A stretch of DNA of 64,000 bases from Chloroflexota bacterium (GTDB lineage: Bacteria; Chloroflexota; Anaerolineae; CG2-30-64-16), in contig JAPLHB010000131.1 of assembly GCA_026389845.1 (NCBI GenBank), positions 62,001-126,000 on the forward strand. The letters run 5' to 3'. The notes beneath the pieces are model-generated. The model saw only the letters and a list, made by a program, of their open reading frames with translations, searched no databases and had not been told where the DNA came from. The position numbers and the translations under genes are program-made. Positions 28,436 to 37,036 of this stretch are shown here, one piece after another (the first letter of the stretch is position 1; each line of letters starts with the position of its first letter).

Positions 28436-29167
28436 TTGGATTTTGTCCGTTACTACGACGCCTACTGGCAGGCTAAGCCAGATGATGAGGTAGACCGCAA
28501 CCGACTGGAACTGCTCGCCCAACATGTGGGGGCGGGGGAGCGCGTGTTGCAGGTGGACTGCGGTCCCGGCTGGCTGCCTGCCATGATGCAGGGCCGCGGC
28601 GCGGCCGTGGTCGCCACCGATCTCTCCCACGTCGCCGTGACGCGCGCGCGCGCCCGCGGGGTGGATGCGCGGCAGTGCGACGTGGACGCCAACCCTCTGC
28701 CCTTCGCCGACGGCGAGTTCGACGTGGTCGTCTCCGACTCGCAACTGGAGCACCGGGTGGATTTCGCCCACGCGCTCGACGAGATGGTCCGCGTCCTGCG
28801 CTACGGCGGCCGGCTGATCCTGCTGCTGCCCAACACCGCCCATTGGCGGGTGCGGCTCTGGCTGTTAGCCGGCCGTTTCCCCTACGTGGATCACACCCCC
28901 ACCGATCCGCTGCACCTGCGCTTCTTCACCCTGGGCGACGTGCGCCGCCTGCTCGCCGGCCGCGGCCTGGCGATCGAGCAGACCGACGGCAGCGCCAGTC
29001 TGTGGGTCGAGGCGCTCTATCCAGGCTTCCTGCGCCGGCCGTGGCCCGCTCGTCTCTACACCGCCCTGGCCCACCGCTGCCCCGGCCTCTTTGCCCGCGA
29101 TTTCATCGTCGTCGCCCGCAAAAACTCCCCCCTTCCCTCGCAGGGAAGGGGGGCCGGGGGGAGATAG
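28436..29167 (+). CDS. Class I SAM-dependent methyltransferase
   Basis: A 243-residue cytoplasmic methyltransferase. Motif I is VLQVDCGPGW (~38-47), the acidic residue ending strand 2 is in VVATDLS (~61-67), and the post-I region contains PFADGEFDVVVSD (~85-97), the usual Methyltransf_11 pattern. The start is a TTG at 28436 because no in-frame ATG precedes it. The 3' end is a translated purine-rich palindrome (29127-29163), giving a basic Pro/Gly-rich tail. It is the first gene of the exopolysaccharide block, three bases before the flippase, so its target is probably a sugar or lipid-linked intermediate. Confidence 0.75.
   Translation: MDFVRYYDAYWQAKPDDEVDRNRLELLAQHVGAGERVLQVDCGPGWLPAMMQGRGAAVVATDLSHVAVTRARARGVDARQCDVDANPLPFADGEFDVVVSDSQLEHRVDFAHALDEMVRVLRYGGRLILLLPNTAHWRVRLWLLAGRFPYVDHTPTDPLHLRFFTLGDVRRLLAGRGLAIEQTDGSASLWVEALYPGFLRRPWPARLYTALAHRCPGLFARDFIVVARKNSPLPSQGRGAGGR
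29127..29163. repeat. Palindromic element D, in frame at the end of the methyltransferase
   Basis: CTCCCCCCTTCCCTCGCAG against GGGAAGGGGGGCCGGGGGGAG. It forms the last ~12 codons and could double as an intercistronic hairpin. Confidence 0.8.
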
Positions 29168-29170
29168 GTC

Positions 29171-30634
29171 ATGAGCCTGAAACGCCAGGTCGCCGCCGGC
29201 TTCTTCTGGGTCGGGCTGTCCCAGTTGGCCGGACGCGTGCTCTCCTTCTTCACCTACCTGATTCTGGCGAAGCTGCTGGCGCCTTCCCTCTTCGGCCTGG
29301 TCGGCATGGCGTCGCTGGCGATCGCCGCGCTCCAGTTCTTCCAGGACATCGGCTTCGACGCCGCCCTGGTCTACAAACGCGAAGGGGTCGAGGAGGCCAG
29401 CTACACCGCTTTTTTCGCGGTGATCGCCAGCAGCACGCTGGTCTGCCTGGTCGCGATTCTTGCAGCACCGGCAGTCGCCCTCTTTTTTCGCGAGCCGGCC
29501 GTCGCGCCCCTGTTGCGCGTCCTCGCTTTCGCGGTGGTCATCCAGAGCTTCGGCCGGGTGGCCTACATCCTGCTGGAGCGCGAGCTGAACTTCCGCCGCA
29601 AGATCTTCCCGGAGTTGAGCGCCAACGTGATCGGCAGCGTCGCCTCCATCATCTTCGCGCTGCGGGGCGCGGGGGCGTGGAGCCTGGTCTGGGGCCAGTT
29701 GATCCGCGTCGCGGTAAGCAGCAGCCTGGTCTGGCTGTTCACATCCTGGCGTCCCAGGCTGCGCTTCAACCCGAAGATCGCGCGCGAACTGTTCCACTAC
29801 GGCAAACACATCATCGCCTCGCAGGGGTTGATCTTCGGGATCACCAACGTGGACAACGCGGTGGTGGGGCGCTACGCCGGCGACGCGGCCCTGGGCTTCT
29901 ACGGCTTCGCCTACAACCTGTCCAACCTGCCCGCCACGCAGATCACGGGGATGGTCAACCAGGTGATGTTCCCAGCCTTCTCCAAGATGGGGACGGATGC
30001 CGTGGCCGCACGGGCGCGCTACTATCTGACCACGGTGCGCTATGTCACGTGGATCACCGCGCCCATCGCCGTGGCGACGATCCTCTTCGCGCCCGCGTTC
30101 ATCTACGGTCTTTACGGCGCGACCTGGGCGCCTGCCATTCTGCCGCTGCAACTGCTGGCGATCTACGGCTTCATCCGCTCGATAGCGGCCAACATGGGCA
30201 ACATCTTCCGGGCAATGGGCAAGCCGGAATGGCTCACCTACATCGCCATCTGGCGGCTGAGCACCATGCTGATCTTCCTGTACCCCGTCACCAAGCAATG
30301 GGGCATTGAGGGGGTGAGCGCGCTCTCCGCGGTCGTAGCCATCGTGGATTTCTTCATCTCCGCGGTGTTGGTGGGCCGGCTGGTGGCTGCGCCGCTTCCG
30401 GTCTACGGCAAGATGCTGGTTCCGACGTTGGCCGCCGCGGCGGTCGGGGGGCTGATCGCCCGTTGGGCCTATCCTTACCTGCACCTGCCCAAGACCGCGT
30501 TAAACCTGGTGGCCGCGGGCGCCGTGCTGATGATCATCTACGCCGGCCTGGCCTGGCTGCTGGATGGTGAGCTGCGCGCCGCGGTGCGCATGGCGCGCGC
30601 GCGTCTCCTGCTTTTCTATCGCGAACGCCGTTAG
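29171..30634 (+). CDS. Polysaccharide flippase (Wzx / MOP superfamily)
   Basis: A 487-residue polytopic protein with about 12-14 predicted helices, of the lipopolysaccharide/exopolysaccharide flippase type that moves undecaprenyl-linked repeat units across the membrane. The N-terminal half has the typical run GFFWVGLSQLAGRVLSFFTY and the LAKLLAPSLFGLVGMASL helix pair, close to lipopolysaccharide biosynthesis protein WzxC-type members. The ATG at 29171 follows the methyltransferase stop by three bases. With the Wzz-like and ligase-like proteins downstream it implies a Wzx/Wzy-type export route. Confidence 0.85.
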   Translation: MSLKRQVAAGFFWVGLSQLAGRVLSFFTYLILAKLLAPSLFGLVGMASLAIAALQFFQDIGFDAALVYKREGVEEASYTAFFAVIASSTLVCLVAILAAPAVALFFREPAVAPLLRVLAFAVVIQSFGRVAYILLERELNFRRKIFPELSANVIGSVASIIFALRGAGAWSLVWGQLIRVAVSSSLVWLFTSWRPRLRFNPKIARELFHYGKHIIASQGLIFGITNVDNAVVGRYAGDAALGFYGFAYNLSNLPATQITGMVNQVMFPAFSKMGTDAVAARARYYLTTVRYVTWITAPIAVATILFAPAFIYGLYGATWAPAILPLQLLAIYGFIRSIAANMGNIFRAMGKPEWLTYIAIWRLSTMLIFLYPVTKQWGIEGVSALSAVVAIVDFFISAVLVGRLVAAPLPVYGKMLVPTLAAAAVGGLIARWAYPYLHLPKTALNLVAAGAVLMIIYAGLAWLLDGELRAAVRMARARLLLFYRERR

Positions 30635-30669
30635 AAGATCTGGTTCCTAAACCGGCAGGAAAGTGCACT

Positions 30670-30684
30670 CGATTCGCAGAATCG
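30670..30684. promoter_or_regulatory. Short perfect hairpin before the first asparagine-synthetase-like gene
   Basis: CGATTC-GCA-GAATCG lies a few bases upstream of the AAGGAG ribosome site of the 30702 gene. It could modulate translation or be coincidental. Confidence 0.3.
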
Positions 30685-30701
30685 TGTAAAGGAGCACCCG
30701 C

Positions 30702-32567
30702 ATGACGGGTTTGGTTGCCATCATCGCCGAGTCAGGACGTCCTGACCTGGGGCGCACACTTGAGGCCATGTTGGGCGCAATCGCGCAGCCTGACCATCAC
30801 CTCGCGCGCCTGGTGTTGCCGAAATTGGGTGTTGCGCTCGGCTACGCGGGGCCGGCCCGTTTCGCCAACCGCCAGATGGTGGATCCTACTTCCGTAGGGG
30901 CGGGGGCACCCCGCCCCTACTTTCCCGCCGCGCCTTTCGCCCTGCTCGAAGGCGAACCCCTTGACCTCCCCGCCATCGCCGGCCGCCTGGACCTGCCGGC
31001 CGACACCGCGCCCGCGGCCGTCGTCGCTGCGCTCTACGCCCGCGACGGCGCGGACGCGTTAGCCCGGCTCGACGGCCACTGGTCGGTCGCCATCGCCGAC
31101 CCCGGGGCGGGCCGCGTCGTCATCGCCAATGATCCTTTCGGCATGCGTTCTCTTTACCGCATGAAAGCGTCCGCCAGCGTCTGGCTCGTCGCTTCCCATC
31201 CGGCCGCCCTGCTCGCTTACCCCGGCGCCGTCCGCCGCCTCAACCCGGCCGGCCTGGCCGATTATCTGAGCTTCGGCCACCCGTGGGGCGGGAAGACGCT
31301 GTTCGAAGGGATCGAGATGCTGCCCGCGGCCTCGCTGCTCACGTTCAACGACCGCCAGACGCAGGCCCGTCGTTACTGGGTCCCCATTCCGACGCCGGCC
31401 ACGCATTACACCGAAGCCGATCTGGAGGCGATCCGGCAACTCTTCAACGCCAGCGTCGCCCGCTCCGTGGCGGCCGGTGGGCCTTTCAGCCTGGCCCTGA
31501 CCGGCGGCATGGACGCCCGCGCGGTGCTTTCGGCCATGTTGATTGCGGGGGTTCGGCCGCCCACTGTCATTCATAGCATCCCCGGCAGCACCGACGCCGT
31601 GCTCAGCGCGGAGCTGGCCCGCCGCGCTGGCGCCACGCACCACTTCCTGGAAGTGCGCGGCGAAGACCTGCCGGACCTGGTGCGCCCCGGCATCGGTCTC
31701 CTGGGCGGCCAGGTCGCGGGCATAGACGTTCATCCGCTCCGCTTCCTGGGCCAACTGCTTGGCTTCACGCAAGTCATGTTCACAGGCCTGGGCGCCGACG
31801 TGATCCGCATGGACTACGCCGCGGCAGAGGCCGACTGCCGTCGCGACACGCGCGCCACGGTGGCGCGGATGGTGCGGAGTTATTACAACGTCTTGTTCGA
31901 CATCGAGACTGAGCTGCCGGCCCTGCTCAACCGGGACTGGCATCCCGGTCTGCTCGACCGCCCGCGGCGCTCGATGGTCGAGGCGGTCGAGGCGGTTGAT
32001 CCGGCCGTGCCGCTGGAAGAGATCGGCGCGGTCATTTTCCTTCAGGAGCGCGCGCCGAAGTTCTGGATCAAAGGGGACGCGATCGTGCGGCAGGAGTTGG
32101 AGACCCGTCATCCGTTCCTGGATCGGGCGTTCGTGATGCGCGCCTGGAACCTGCCCAGGGCCGCGCGCTGGAAGGCCGCGGCGCACCGCTACCTTATCAC
32201 CCGCAACGCGCCGGCTCTGGCCGATGTGCCTTACGAACGCGATGGCCTGCCGCTGCGCTATCCGTTTACGGCCCGCGAACGCTGGCAGATCGGCCTGGAA
32301 CGCGCCGACCAGACTTTGCGCAAGCGGCTGGGCCGGCCCTATGCCCGCGTGTTCAACTATCGCTACGCCGACTGGTTGCGCGGCCCGTTGCGGTCGCTCG
32401 TCACCGACGTGCTCCTGGATCCGCGCACTGTGGCCCGACCCTATTTTGCGCCTGGCGCCGTGCAGCGGTGGTTCGACGCACACATGGCCGGCCAGGATCA
32501 CACGACCAGGCTGTCGGCTCTGCTGGCCCTGGAGTTGACCGTCCGCATGTTCATCGAGGGAGCATAG
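30702..32567 (+). CDS. Asparagine-synthetase-like protein (AsnB family) lacking the N-terminal cysteine, paralogue 1
   Basis: A 621-residue protein with the two-domain AsnB layout: an Ntn-type amidotransferase fold (~1-230, LDGHWSVAIADP and NDPFGMRSLYR) and an ATP-pyrophosphatase domain (~245-600) with loop LTGGMDARA (~266-274). It begins MTGLVAI where AsnB has MCG, so the glutaminase nucleophile is absent and glutamine hydrolysis is not expected. The synthetase loop has Ala in place of the usual Ser of SGGxDS. Such proteins could use free ammonia or join another amine and carboxylate, as beta-lactam synthetase and lasso cyclases do. AAGGAG precedes the ATG. A C-type palindrome is translated near residues 65-73. 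Placed within a polysaccharide operon, next to its paralogue. Confidence 0.75.
   Translation: MTGLVAIIAESGRPDLGRTLEAMLGAIAQPDHHLARLVLPKLGVALGYAGPARFANRQMVDPTSVGAGAPRPYFPAAPFALLEGEPLDLPAIAGRLDLPADTAPAAVVAALYARDGADALARLDGHWSVAIADPGAGRVVIANDPFGMRSLYRMKASASVWLVASHPAALLAYPGAVRRLNPAGLADYLSFGHPWGGKTLFEGIEMLPAASLLTFNDRQTQARRYWVPIPTPATHYTEADLEAIRQLFNASVARSVAAGGPFSLALTGGMDARAVLSAMLIAGVRPPTVIHSIPGSTDAVLSAELARRAGATHHFLEVRGEDLPDLVRPGIGLLGGQVAGIDVHPLRFLGQLLGFTQVMFTGLGADVIRMDYAAAEADCRRDTRATVARMVRSYYNVLFDIETELPALLNRDWHPGLLDRPRRSMVEAVEAVDPAVPLEEIGAVIFLQERAPKFWIKGDAIVRQELETRHPFLDRAFVMRAWNLPRAARWKAAAHRYLITRNAPALADVPYERDGLPLRYPFTARERWQIGLERADQTLRKRLGRPYARVFNYRYADWLRGPLRSLVTDVLLDPRTVARPYFAPGAVQRWFDAHMAGQDHTTRLSALLALELTVRMFIEGA
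30894..30920. repeat. Palindromic element C, in frame in AsnB-like paralogue 1
   Basis: A perfect palindrome with GTAGGGGCGGGG arms, read as VGAGAPRPY. The same element sits at the same codon position in paralogue 2. Confidence 0.9.
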
Positions 32568-32575
32568 GGAGTAGA

Positions 32576-34447
32576 ATGCCGGGTCTCGTTGCCATCATCG
32601 CCGAGCCGTATTGGCCGGATTTAACGGATGCCCTGGAACAGATGTTAGCCGCGCTGGCGCAGCCTGACGGCCGCGTCGCGCGCCTGGTGTTGCCGGAGTG
32701 GGGCGTCGCGCTCGGCCATGCGGGGCCGGCCCGTTTTGCTACGCGCCAGATGGTGGATCATACTTCCGTAGGGGCGGGGGCACTCCGCCCCTACTTTCCC
32801 GCCGTGCCCCTTGCCCTGCTCGACGGCGAGCCGCTCGACCTGCCCGCCGTTGCTGGTCGCCTGGGTCTGCCGGCCGAAGTCGCCCCGGCCGGCGTCGTCG
32901 CCGCGCTCTATGCCCGCGACGGCGCGGAGGCGCTCGCGGCGCTCGACGGCCACTGGGCGGCGGCGATTATTGATCCCGCGCGCCGGGCAGTCATCTTCGC
33001 CAACGACGCGTTCGGCATCCGGCCGCTCTACCGCAGCCGGGCGACCGATGGCGCATGGCTCGTCGCCTCTCATCCGGCCGCGCTGCTGGCGTATCCGACC
33101 GCGGTGCGGCGGCTCGATCCGGCCGGCCTGGCCGAGCAGTTGGCGATCGGCGTGACCCTGAACCGTAGGACTCTCTACGAAGGGATCGAGCTGCTGCCGC
33201 CGGCCACGCTGGCGACGTTTGCGGCCGGCCAGTGGGCGACTCGCCGCTATTGGCGGCCGTTGCCGGCGCCGGTCGAGCGGCATACCGAACGGGACATGGA
33301 GAAAGTCCGCCAGCTCTTCAACGCCAGTGTCTACCGCGCAGCGGCGGCCGGCGGCCCGTTCAGCCTGGCGCTCACCGGCGGCATGGACGCCCGCGCGATC
33401 CTGTCGGCTCTGGTGGTTGGGGGCATCCGGCCACACACCGTCATCCACAGCGTGCCGGGCAGCACCGACGCCATGCTCGCGGCTGAGCTGGCCCGCCGCG
33501 CCGGCGCCACGCACCACTTCCTGGAGGTGCGCGGCGAAGACCTGCCCGATCTCGTCCGTCCCGCCGTGCAACTCCTGGGCGGCGTCGTGCTGCGCCTCGA
33601 CGTACACCCGCTGCGGTTCCTGGATGAGCTGACCAGCTTCACGCAGGTCATGTTCACCGGTCTGGGGGCCGATCTCACGCGGCGGGACTACGGCGGCATT
33701 CATCTTCGCCCGGCACAGGCCGACCGGGCCACCGTGGCCCAGGCGTTGTTCAAGTATTTCAACTTCCAACTGAGCGTCGAGACCGATTTTCCGGTTTTGC
33801 TCGATGAAGCGTGGTACGCGGCGCTGCGCGATCAGCCAGCCCGCGCCATCCAGGAGGCGCTGGACGTCGTGGATCCAGCCGTGCCGCGCGACGAGGTCGG
33901 CGGCGTGGTGGAGCTCCAGGAGTTCCTGCCCCGCTTCTGGGTCAAAGGAGACCTGATCGTGCGGCGGGAGCTGGAAACCCGCCACCCGTTCATGGATCGG
34001 GCGTTCCTGATGGCCGCGTGGAACCTGCCTCGGGACGTACGTGACGCAGCCGGCGTCCAGCGCTACGTCATCACCCGCAACGCGCCCACCCTGGCCGACG
34101 TGCCTTATGAACACGACGGCCTGCCTTTACGTTACCCGTTTGCCCGCCACGAACGCTGGCAGGGCGCCTGGCGCCGCGCCGAACAGCAGGTGCGCGTTCT
34201 TTTGGGCCGGCCCTATGTGCGTGTGCCCAACTACCGCTATGCCGAGTGGATCCGTGGGCCGCTGCGCCCGCTCTTCGCCGCCGTACTTCTCGACCCGCGG
34301 TCGCTGGCCCGGCCCTATTTCCGCGGCGAGACCATCCGGCGTTGGTTCGACGAACACCTGGCCGGCAAAGACAACACGACTCGCCTGACGATGCTCATGA
34401 CGTTGGAGCTGACCGTACGGATGCTGATCGAGCGCGATGTTAACTGA
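32576..34447 (+). CDS. Asparagine-synthetase-like protein (AsnB family) lacking the N-terminal cysteine, paralogue 2
   Basis: A 623-residue close paralogue of the preceding gene, from tandem duplication. The start at 32576 restores the same N-terminus (MPGLVAIIAEP); the longer open frame runs back into the upstream gene. Cys2 is again missing. The synthetase loop is LTGGMDARA, and GSTDAMLAAELARRAGATHH follows, matching the family. The element C palindrome is retained at the same place with one changed residue. An 11-base overlap with the next glycosyltransferase gene suggests translational coupling. The retained pair may work as a heterodimer or on two substrates; nothing visible distinguishes these. 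Confidence 0.75.
   Translation: MPGLVAIIAEPYWPDLTDALEQMLAALAQPDGRVARLVLPEWGVALGHAGPARFATRQMVDHTSVGAGALRPYFPAVPLALLDGEPLDLPAVAGRLGLPAEVAPAGVVAALYARDGAEALAALDGHWAAAIIDPARRAVIFANDAFGIRPLYRSRATDGAWLVASHPAALLAYPTAVRRLDPAGLAEQLAIGVTLNRRTLYEGIELLPPATLATFAAGQWATRRYWRPLPAPVERHTERDMEKVRQLFNASVYRAAAAGGPFSLALTGGMDARAILSALVVGGIRPHTVIHSVPGSTDAMLAAELARRAGATHHFLEVRGEDLPDLVRPAVQLLGGVVLRLDVHPLRFLDELTSFTQVMFTGLGADLTRRDYGGIHLRPAQADRATVAQALFKYFNFQLSVETDFPVLLDEAWYAALRDQPARAIQEALDVVDPAVPRDEVGGVVELQEFLPRFWVKGDLIVRRELETRHPFMDRAFLMAAWNLPRDVRDAAGVQRYVITRNAPTLADVPYEHDGLPLRYPFARHERWQGAWRRAEQQVRVLLGRPYVRVPNYRYAEWIRGPLRPLFAAVLLDPRSLARPYFRGETIRRWFDEHLAGKDNTTRLTMLMTLELTVRMLIERDVN
32768..32794. repeat. Palindromic element C, in frame in AsnB-like paralogue 2
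   Basis: GTAGGGGCGGGGGCACTCCG core with one mismatch relative to the copy at 30894. Confidence 0.9.
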
Positions 34448-35807
34448 TAAACACAGTGTACTTTCCTGCGAGACGATCCTCTGCCTGGCCCCGGACCCGT
34501 GGACGGGGCTGTGGCGCAACCGCCACCAGATCATGACGCGGCTGGCGCGACGCAACCTTGTGCTCTACGTCGAGCCACGCGTCTATCTGTGGGAGGCGCT
34601 GCGCCGCTTCCGCGCGGGGAAATGGCGGCTGGCCGATTTGCGCAAGCCGCTGGCGACGCGTTATGCGGGACCTACCCCCCTGCCCCCCCTCCCTGCGAGG
34701 GAGGGGGGAGTAATGCTCCCCTCCCCTGGCAGGGAAGGGGTTGGGGGAGAGGTCGCGGGCCTTTGGCTCTACCACGACCCGTACTATGCGCCCTTTGCAG
34801 GCCGGTTGAGCGGCGGTCCGCTGACGGCCGGCCTGCGCTGCCGGGCCATGCGCCGCACGTTGGCCGCGTTGGGCGCGACCGGGGCGCCCATCCTATGGCT
34901 CCTGCGGCCCTACCAGGCCGACCAGATTGGGCAATTCGGCGAGAAGCTGGTAATCTATCACGTGACCGACGAGTACGGCGCGTTCCCGGAAGCAACCGAC
35001 CGGGCCGCGTTTGCCCGCGCCGAAGAGGCGACCCTGCGCCGGGCCGACCTGGTGATCGTCACCTCGCCCGGCCTGCTCGCCAGCAAAGGCCGTTTCAACC
35101 CGTGCACCTACCTGGTGCCGAACGCGGTGGATTATGAGGGGTTTCAGCGGGCGCTTGCAGTGGTTGGAAGCTGGAAGCTGGAAGTTGGAAGCTGGAAGCT
35201 AGAAACTGGCCGTTCGCAATCTCCAACCTCCAACCTCCAGTCTCCAACCTCCAATCTCCACTTCCTCGGCTACAGCGGCGCGCTGAACGAAAAGCTGGAC
35301 TACGCGCTGCTAGCCGCGGTCGCCCGTGCCCGCCCCGATTGGCAGCTCGTGCTCATCGGCCAGCGCGACCTGGCGAGCCAGCCGGACAAGGACGCGGCGT
35401 TGCGCGGGCTGCCTAACGTGCACTGGATGGGCCGGCTGCCGGTGGAGCAGTTGCCCGCGGCGATCGGCCAGATGGACGTCTGCCTGCTGCCCTACGAACG
35501 GGATGAGCGGACCGCCAACATTGACTCGTTGAAGCTGTACGAATACCTGGCTTGCGGCCGGCCGGTGGTGAGCACCGACGTGCCCGCCGCCCGCACCTTC
35601 GGCGATCCGCCGGTGCAGCCCGATGAGCGCCTGGTACGCATCGCCCGCGACGCGGAGGAGTTCATCGCCCAGGTGGCCGCGGCCCTGGCCGATGACGCGC
35701 CGGACGACGGCGTCCGGCGCAAGGCCGTGGCCGCGGCCAACACGTGGGAACATCGCGTGGCGAAGATCGAAGAACTGCTCGTTACGGCGCTGGCAAACAA
35801 GCCATGA
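34437..35807 (+). CDS. GT-B glycosyltransferase (GT4-like) with two repeat insertions
   Basis: A 456-residue cytoplasmic glycosyltransferase. It starts with LCLAPDPWTGLWRNRHQIM, a motif shared with the next gene, and ends with the nucleotide-sugar-binding part containing DVCLLPYERDERTANIDSLK and LYEYLACGRPVVSTDVP (~365-380). Two in-frame repeats enlarge it: an element D pair at residues ~79-105 and an inverted pair of heptamer arrays at ~242-275, the latter exactly at the linker between the two Rossmann domains. It overlaps the AsnB-like gene by 11 bases and the next glycosyltransferase by ATGA. Confidence 0.8.
   Translation: MLTDKHSVLSCETILCLAPDPWTGLWRNRHQIMTRLARRNLVLYVEPRVYLWEALRRFRAGKWRLADLRKPLATRYAGPTPLPPLPAREGGVMLPSPGREGVGGEVAGLWLYHDPYYAPFAGRLSGGPLTAGLRCRAMRRTLAALGATGAPILWLLRPYQADQIGQFGEKLVIYHVTDEYGAFPEATDRAAFARAEEATLRRADLVIVTSPGLLASKGRFNPCTYLVPNAVDYEGFQRALAVVGSWKLEVGSWKLETGRSQSPTSNLQSPTSNLHFLGYSGALNEKLDYALLAAVARARPDWQLVLIGQRDLASQPDKDAALRGLPNVHWMGRLPVEQLPAAIGQMDVCLLPYERDERTANIDSLKLYEYLACGRPVVSTDVPAARTFGDPPVQPDERLVRIARDAEEFIAQVAAALADDAPDDGVRRKAVAAANTWEHRVAKIEELLVTALANKP
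34674..34752. repeat. Palindromic element D (double), in frame
   Basis: CCCCCCTGCC... opposed by GAGGGAGGGGGGAG, followed by a second pair around CTCCCCTGGCAGGGAAGGGG. It is translated in the N-terminal domain of the glycosyltransferase. Confidence 0.85.
35166..35262. repeat. Inverted pair of heptamer arrays, in frame at an inter-domain linker
   Basis: Six units of GGAAGCT type (35166-35207), a 13-base spacer, then six units of CTCCAAC type (35221-35262). Each arm is 42 bases, a multiple of three, so the frame is kept. Confidence 0.9.
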
Positions 35808-37036
35808 TTACCGGATTGGACTTCGTCTACTACGGCCCGGAGCCGTGGGCAGGCATGTGGCGCAATCGCCACCAACTGCTCAGCCGGCTGGCACGCGCTA
35901 ACCGCGTCGTCTACGTGGAGCCGCGGCCTTATTTTCGGGCGACGTTGGCCGAACTCCGTTCGGGCGCGCGCCGGCCGGGTCACCTGTTCGATGGCGGCCT
36001 GGCCCAGGTCGCCGATGGCCTCTGGGCCTACCGCACGCCGGCCTATGCCGCGATCGGCGGCGGGCCAGCGTGGCGGCCGATCGGCCGGGTGCTGCGGGTG
36101 CGCCATTTGCGGGACGCGTTGCGGCGCCTGGGCATCGGCCGACCGATCGTCTGGCTTTCGCACCCCAGCCAGGCCGATGTGCGGGACGACCTGCCGGCCC
36201 GGCTGCGCGTTTACCACGTCGTGGATGAATACCTGAGCTACGCGGGCGTGAACGAGCGACAGCGCGCCTGGCTGGCTGCCTGCGAAGCGCAGATCATCGC
36301 CTGGGCCGACTTGGTGATCGCGGTCACGCCGGAGCTGGTCGCCACCAAAGGCGGCCCGTCGAAGGCGCGGCTGTTGCCGAATGCGGCCGATGTCGCGGCG
36401 TTCGATGCGTTACCTACCCCCCCGGCCCCCCTCCCTACGAGGGAGGGGGGAGGCGTGCTCCCCGCCCCCGCGAGGGGAGGGGTTGGGAGAGGGGTCACTC
36501 TCGGCTACGCTGGTCTGGTCGGCAGCCGGCTCGACCTGCCGCTGCTGGCCGCTTTGGCCGCGGCCCGGCCTGAATGGCGCCTCATCCTGGTGGGCGAGAT
36601 CGTCCCGACCGGCTGCGAGGCCGAGCTGGCGCGGCTGGCTGGTCTGCCCAACGTGACCCTGACCGGACCACGGCCGGCGGCCGAGATGCCCGGTATCATC
36701 GCCCGCTGGGACGTGGGGCTGATCCCCTACCGTATCAACGAGGAGACGCGCCATGCCAGCCCGTTGAAGCTGTACGAATACCTGGCCGCGGGGCTGCCCG
36801 TCGTCAGCGCCGACGTGCCGGCCGTGCGGCCCTTCGCCGGGCTGATCGAGATCACCGGGGGACCGGAAGAGACCGCCGCGGCCGTGGCCCGCGCCCTGGC
36901 CGCCGACAGCCCGGCCGCCCGCGCCGGCCGCCGCGCTGCCGTCCATGAGCACTCGTGGGACGCGCGGGTCGAGGTGCTTAGCGCCATGCTGGCCGAGGCG
37001 CTGGCAGAAAAAGACGGTGTCAGGAGGTCAGCTTGA
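35804..37036 (+). CDS. GT-B glycosyltransferase (GT4-like), paralogue of the preceding gene
   Basis: A 410-residue cytoplasmic glycosyltransferase sharing the YGPEPWAGMWRNRHQLLSRLA opening and the C-terminal YRINEETRHASPLKLYEYLAAG block, which binds the sugar-nucleotide. The start is the ATG at 35804 overlapping the previous stop; the open frame upstream is a shadow. An element D palindrome is inserted in frame at residues ~204-231, at the same inter-domain linker where the neighbour carries heptamer arrays. Its stop overlaps the TTG start of the cysteine peptidase gene. Confidence 0.8.
   Translation: MITGLDFVYYGPEPWAGMWRNRHQLLSRLARANRVVYVEPRPYFRATLAELRSGARRPGHLFDGGLAQVADGLWAYRTPAYAAIGGGPAWRPIGRVLRVRHLRDALRRLGIGRPIVWLSHPSQADVRDDLPARLRVYHVVDEYLSYAGVNERQRAWLAACEAQIIAWADLVIAVTPELVATKGGPSKARLLPNAADVAAFDALPTPPAPLPTREGGGVLPAPARGGVGRGVTLGYAGLVGSRLDLPLLAALAAARPEWRLILVGEIVPTGCEAELARLAGLPNVTLTGPRPAAEMPGIIARWDVGLIPYRINEETRHASPLKLYEYLAAGLPVVSADVPAVRPFAGLIEITGGPEETAAAVARALAADSPAARAGRRAAVHEHSWDARVEVLSAMLAEALAEKDGVRRSA
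36414..36497. repeat. Palindromic element D (double), in frame at an inter-domain linker
   Basis: CCCCCCTCCCTACGAGG-type arms, with purine-rich partners, then a second CCCGCGAGGGGAGGGG hairpin. Translated as a Pro/Gly-rich linker. Confidence 0.85.
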
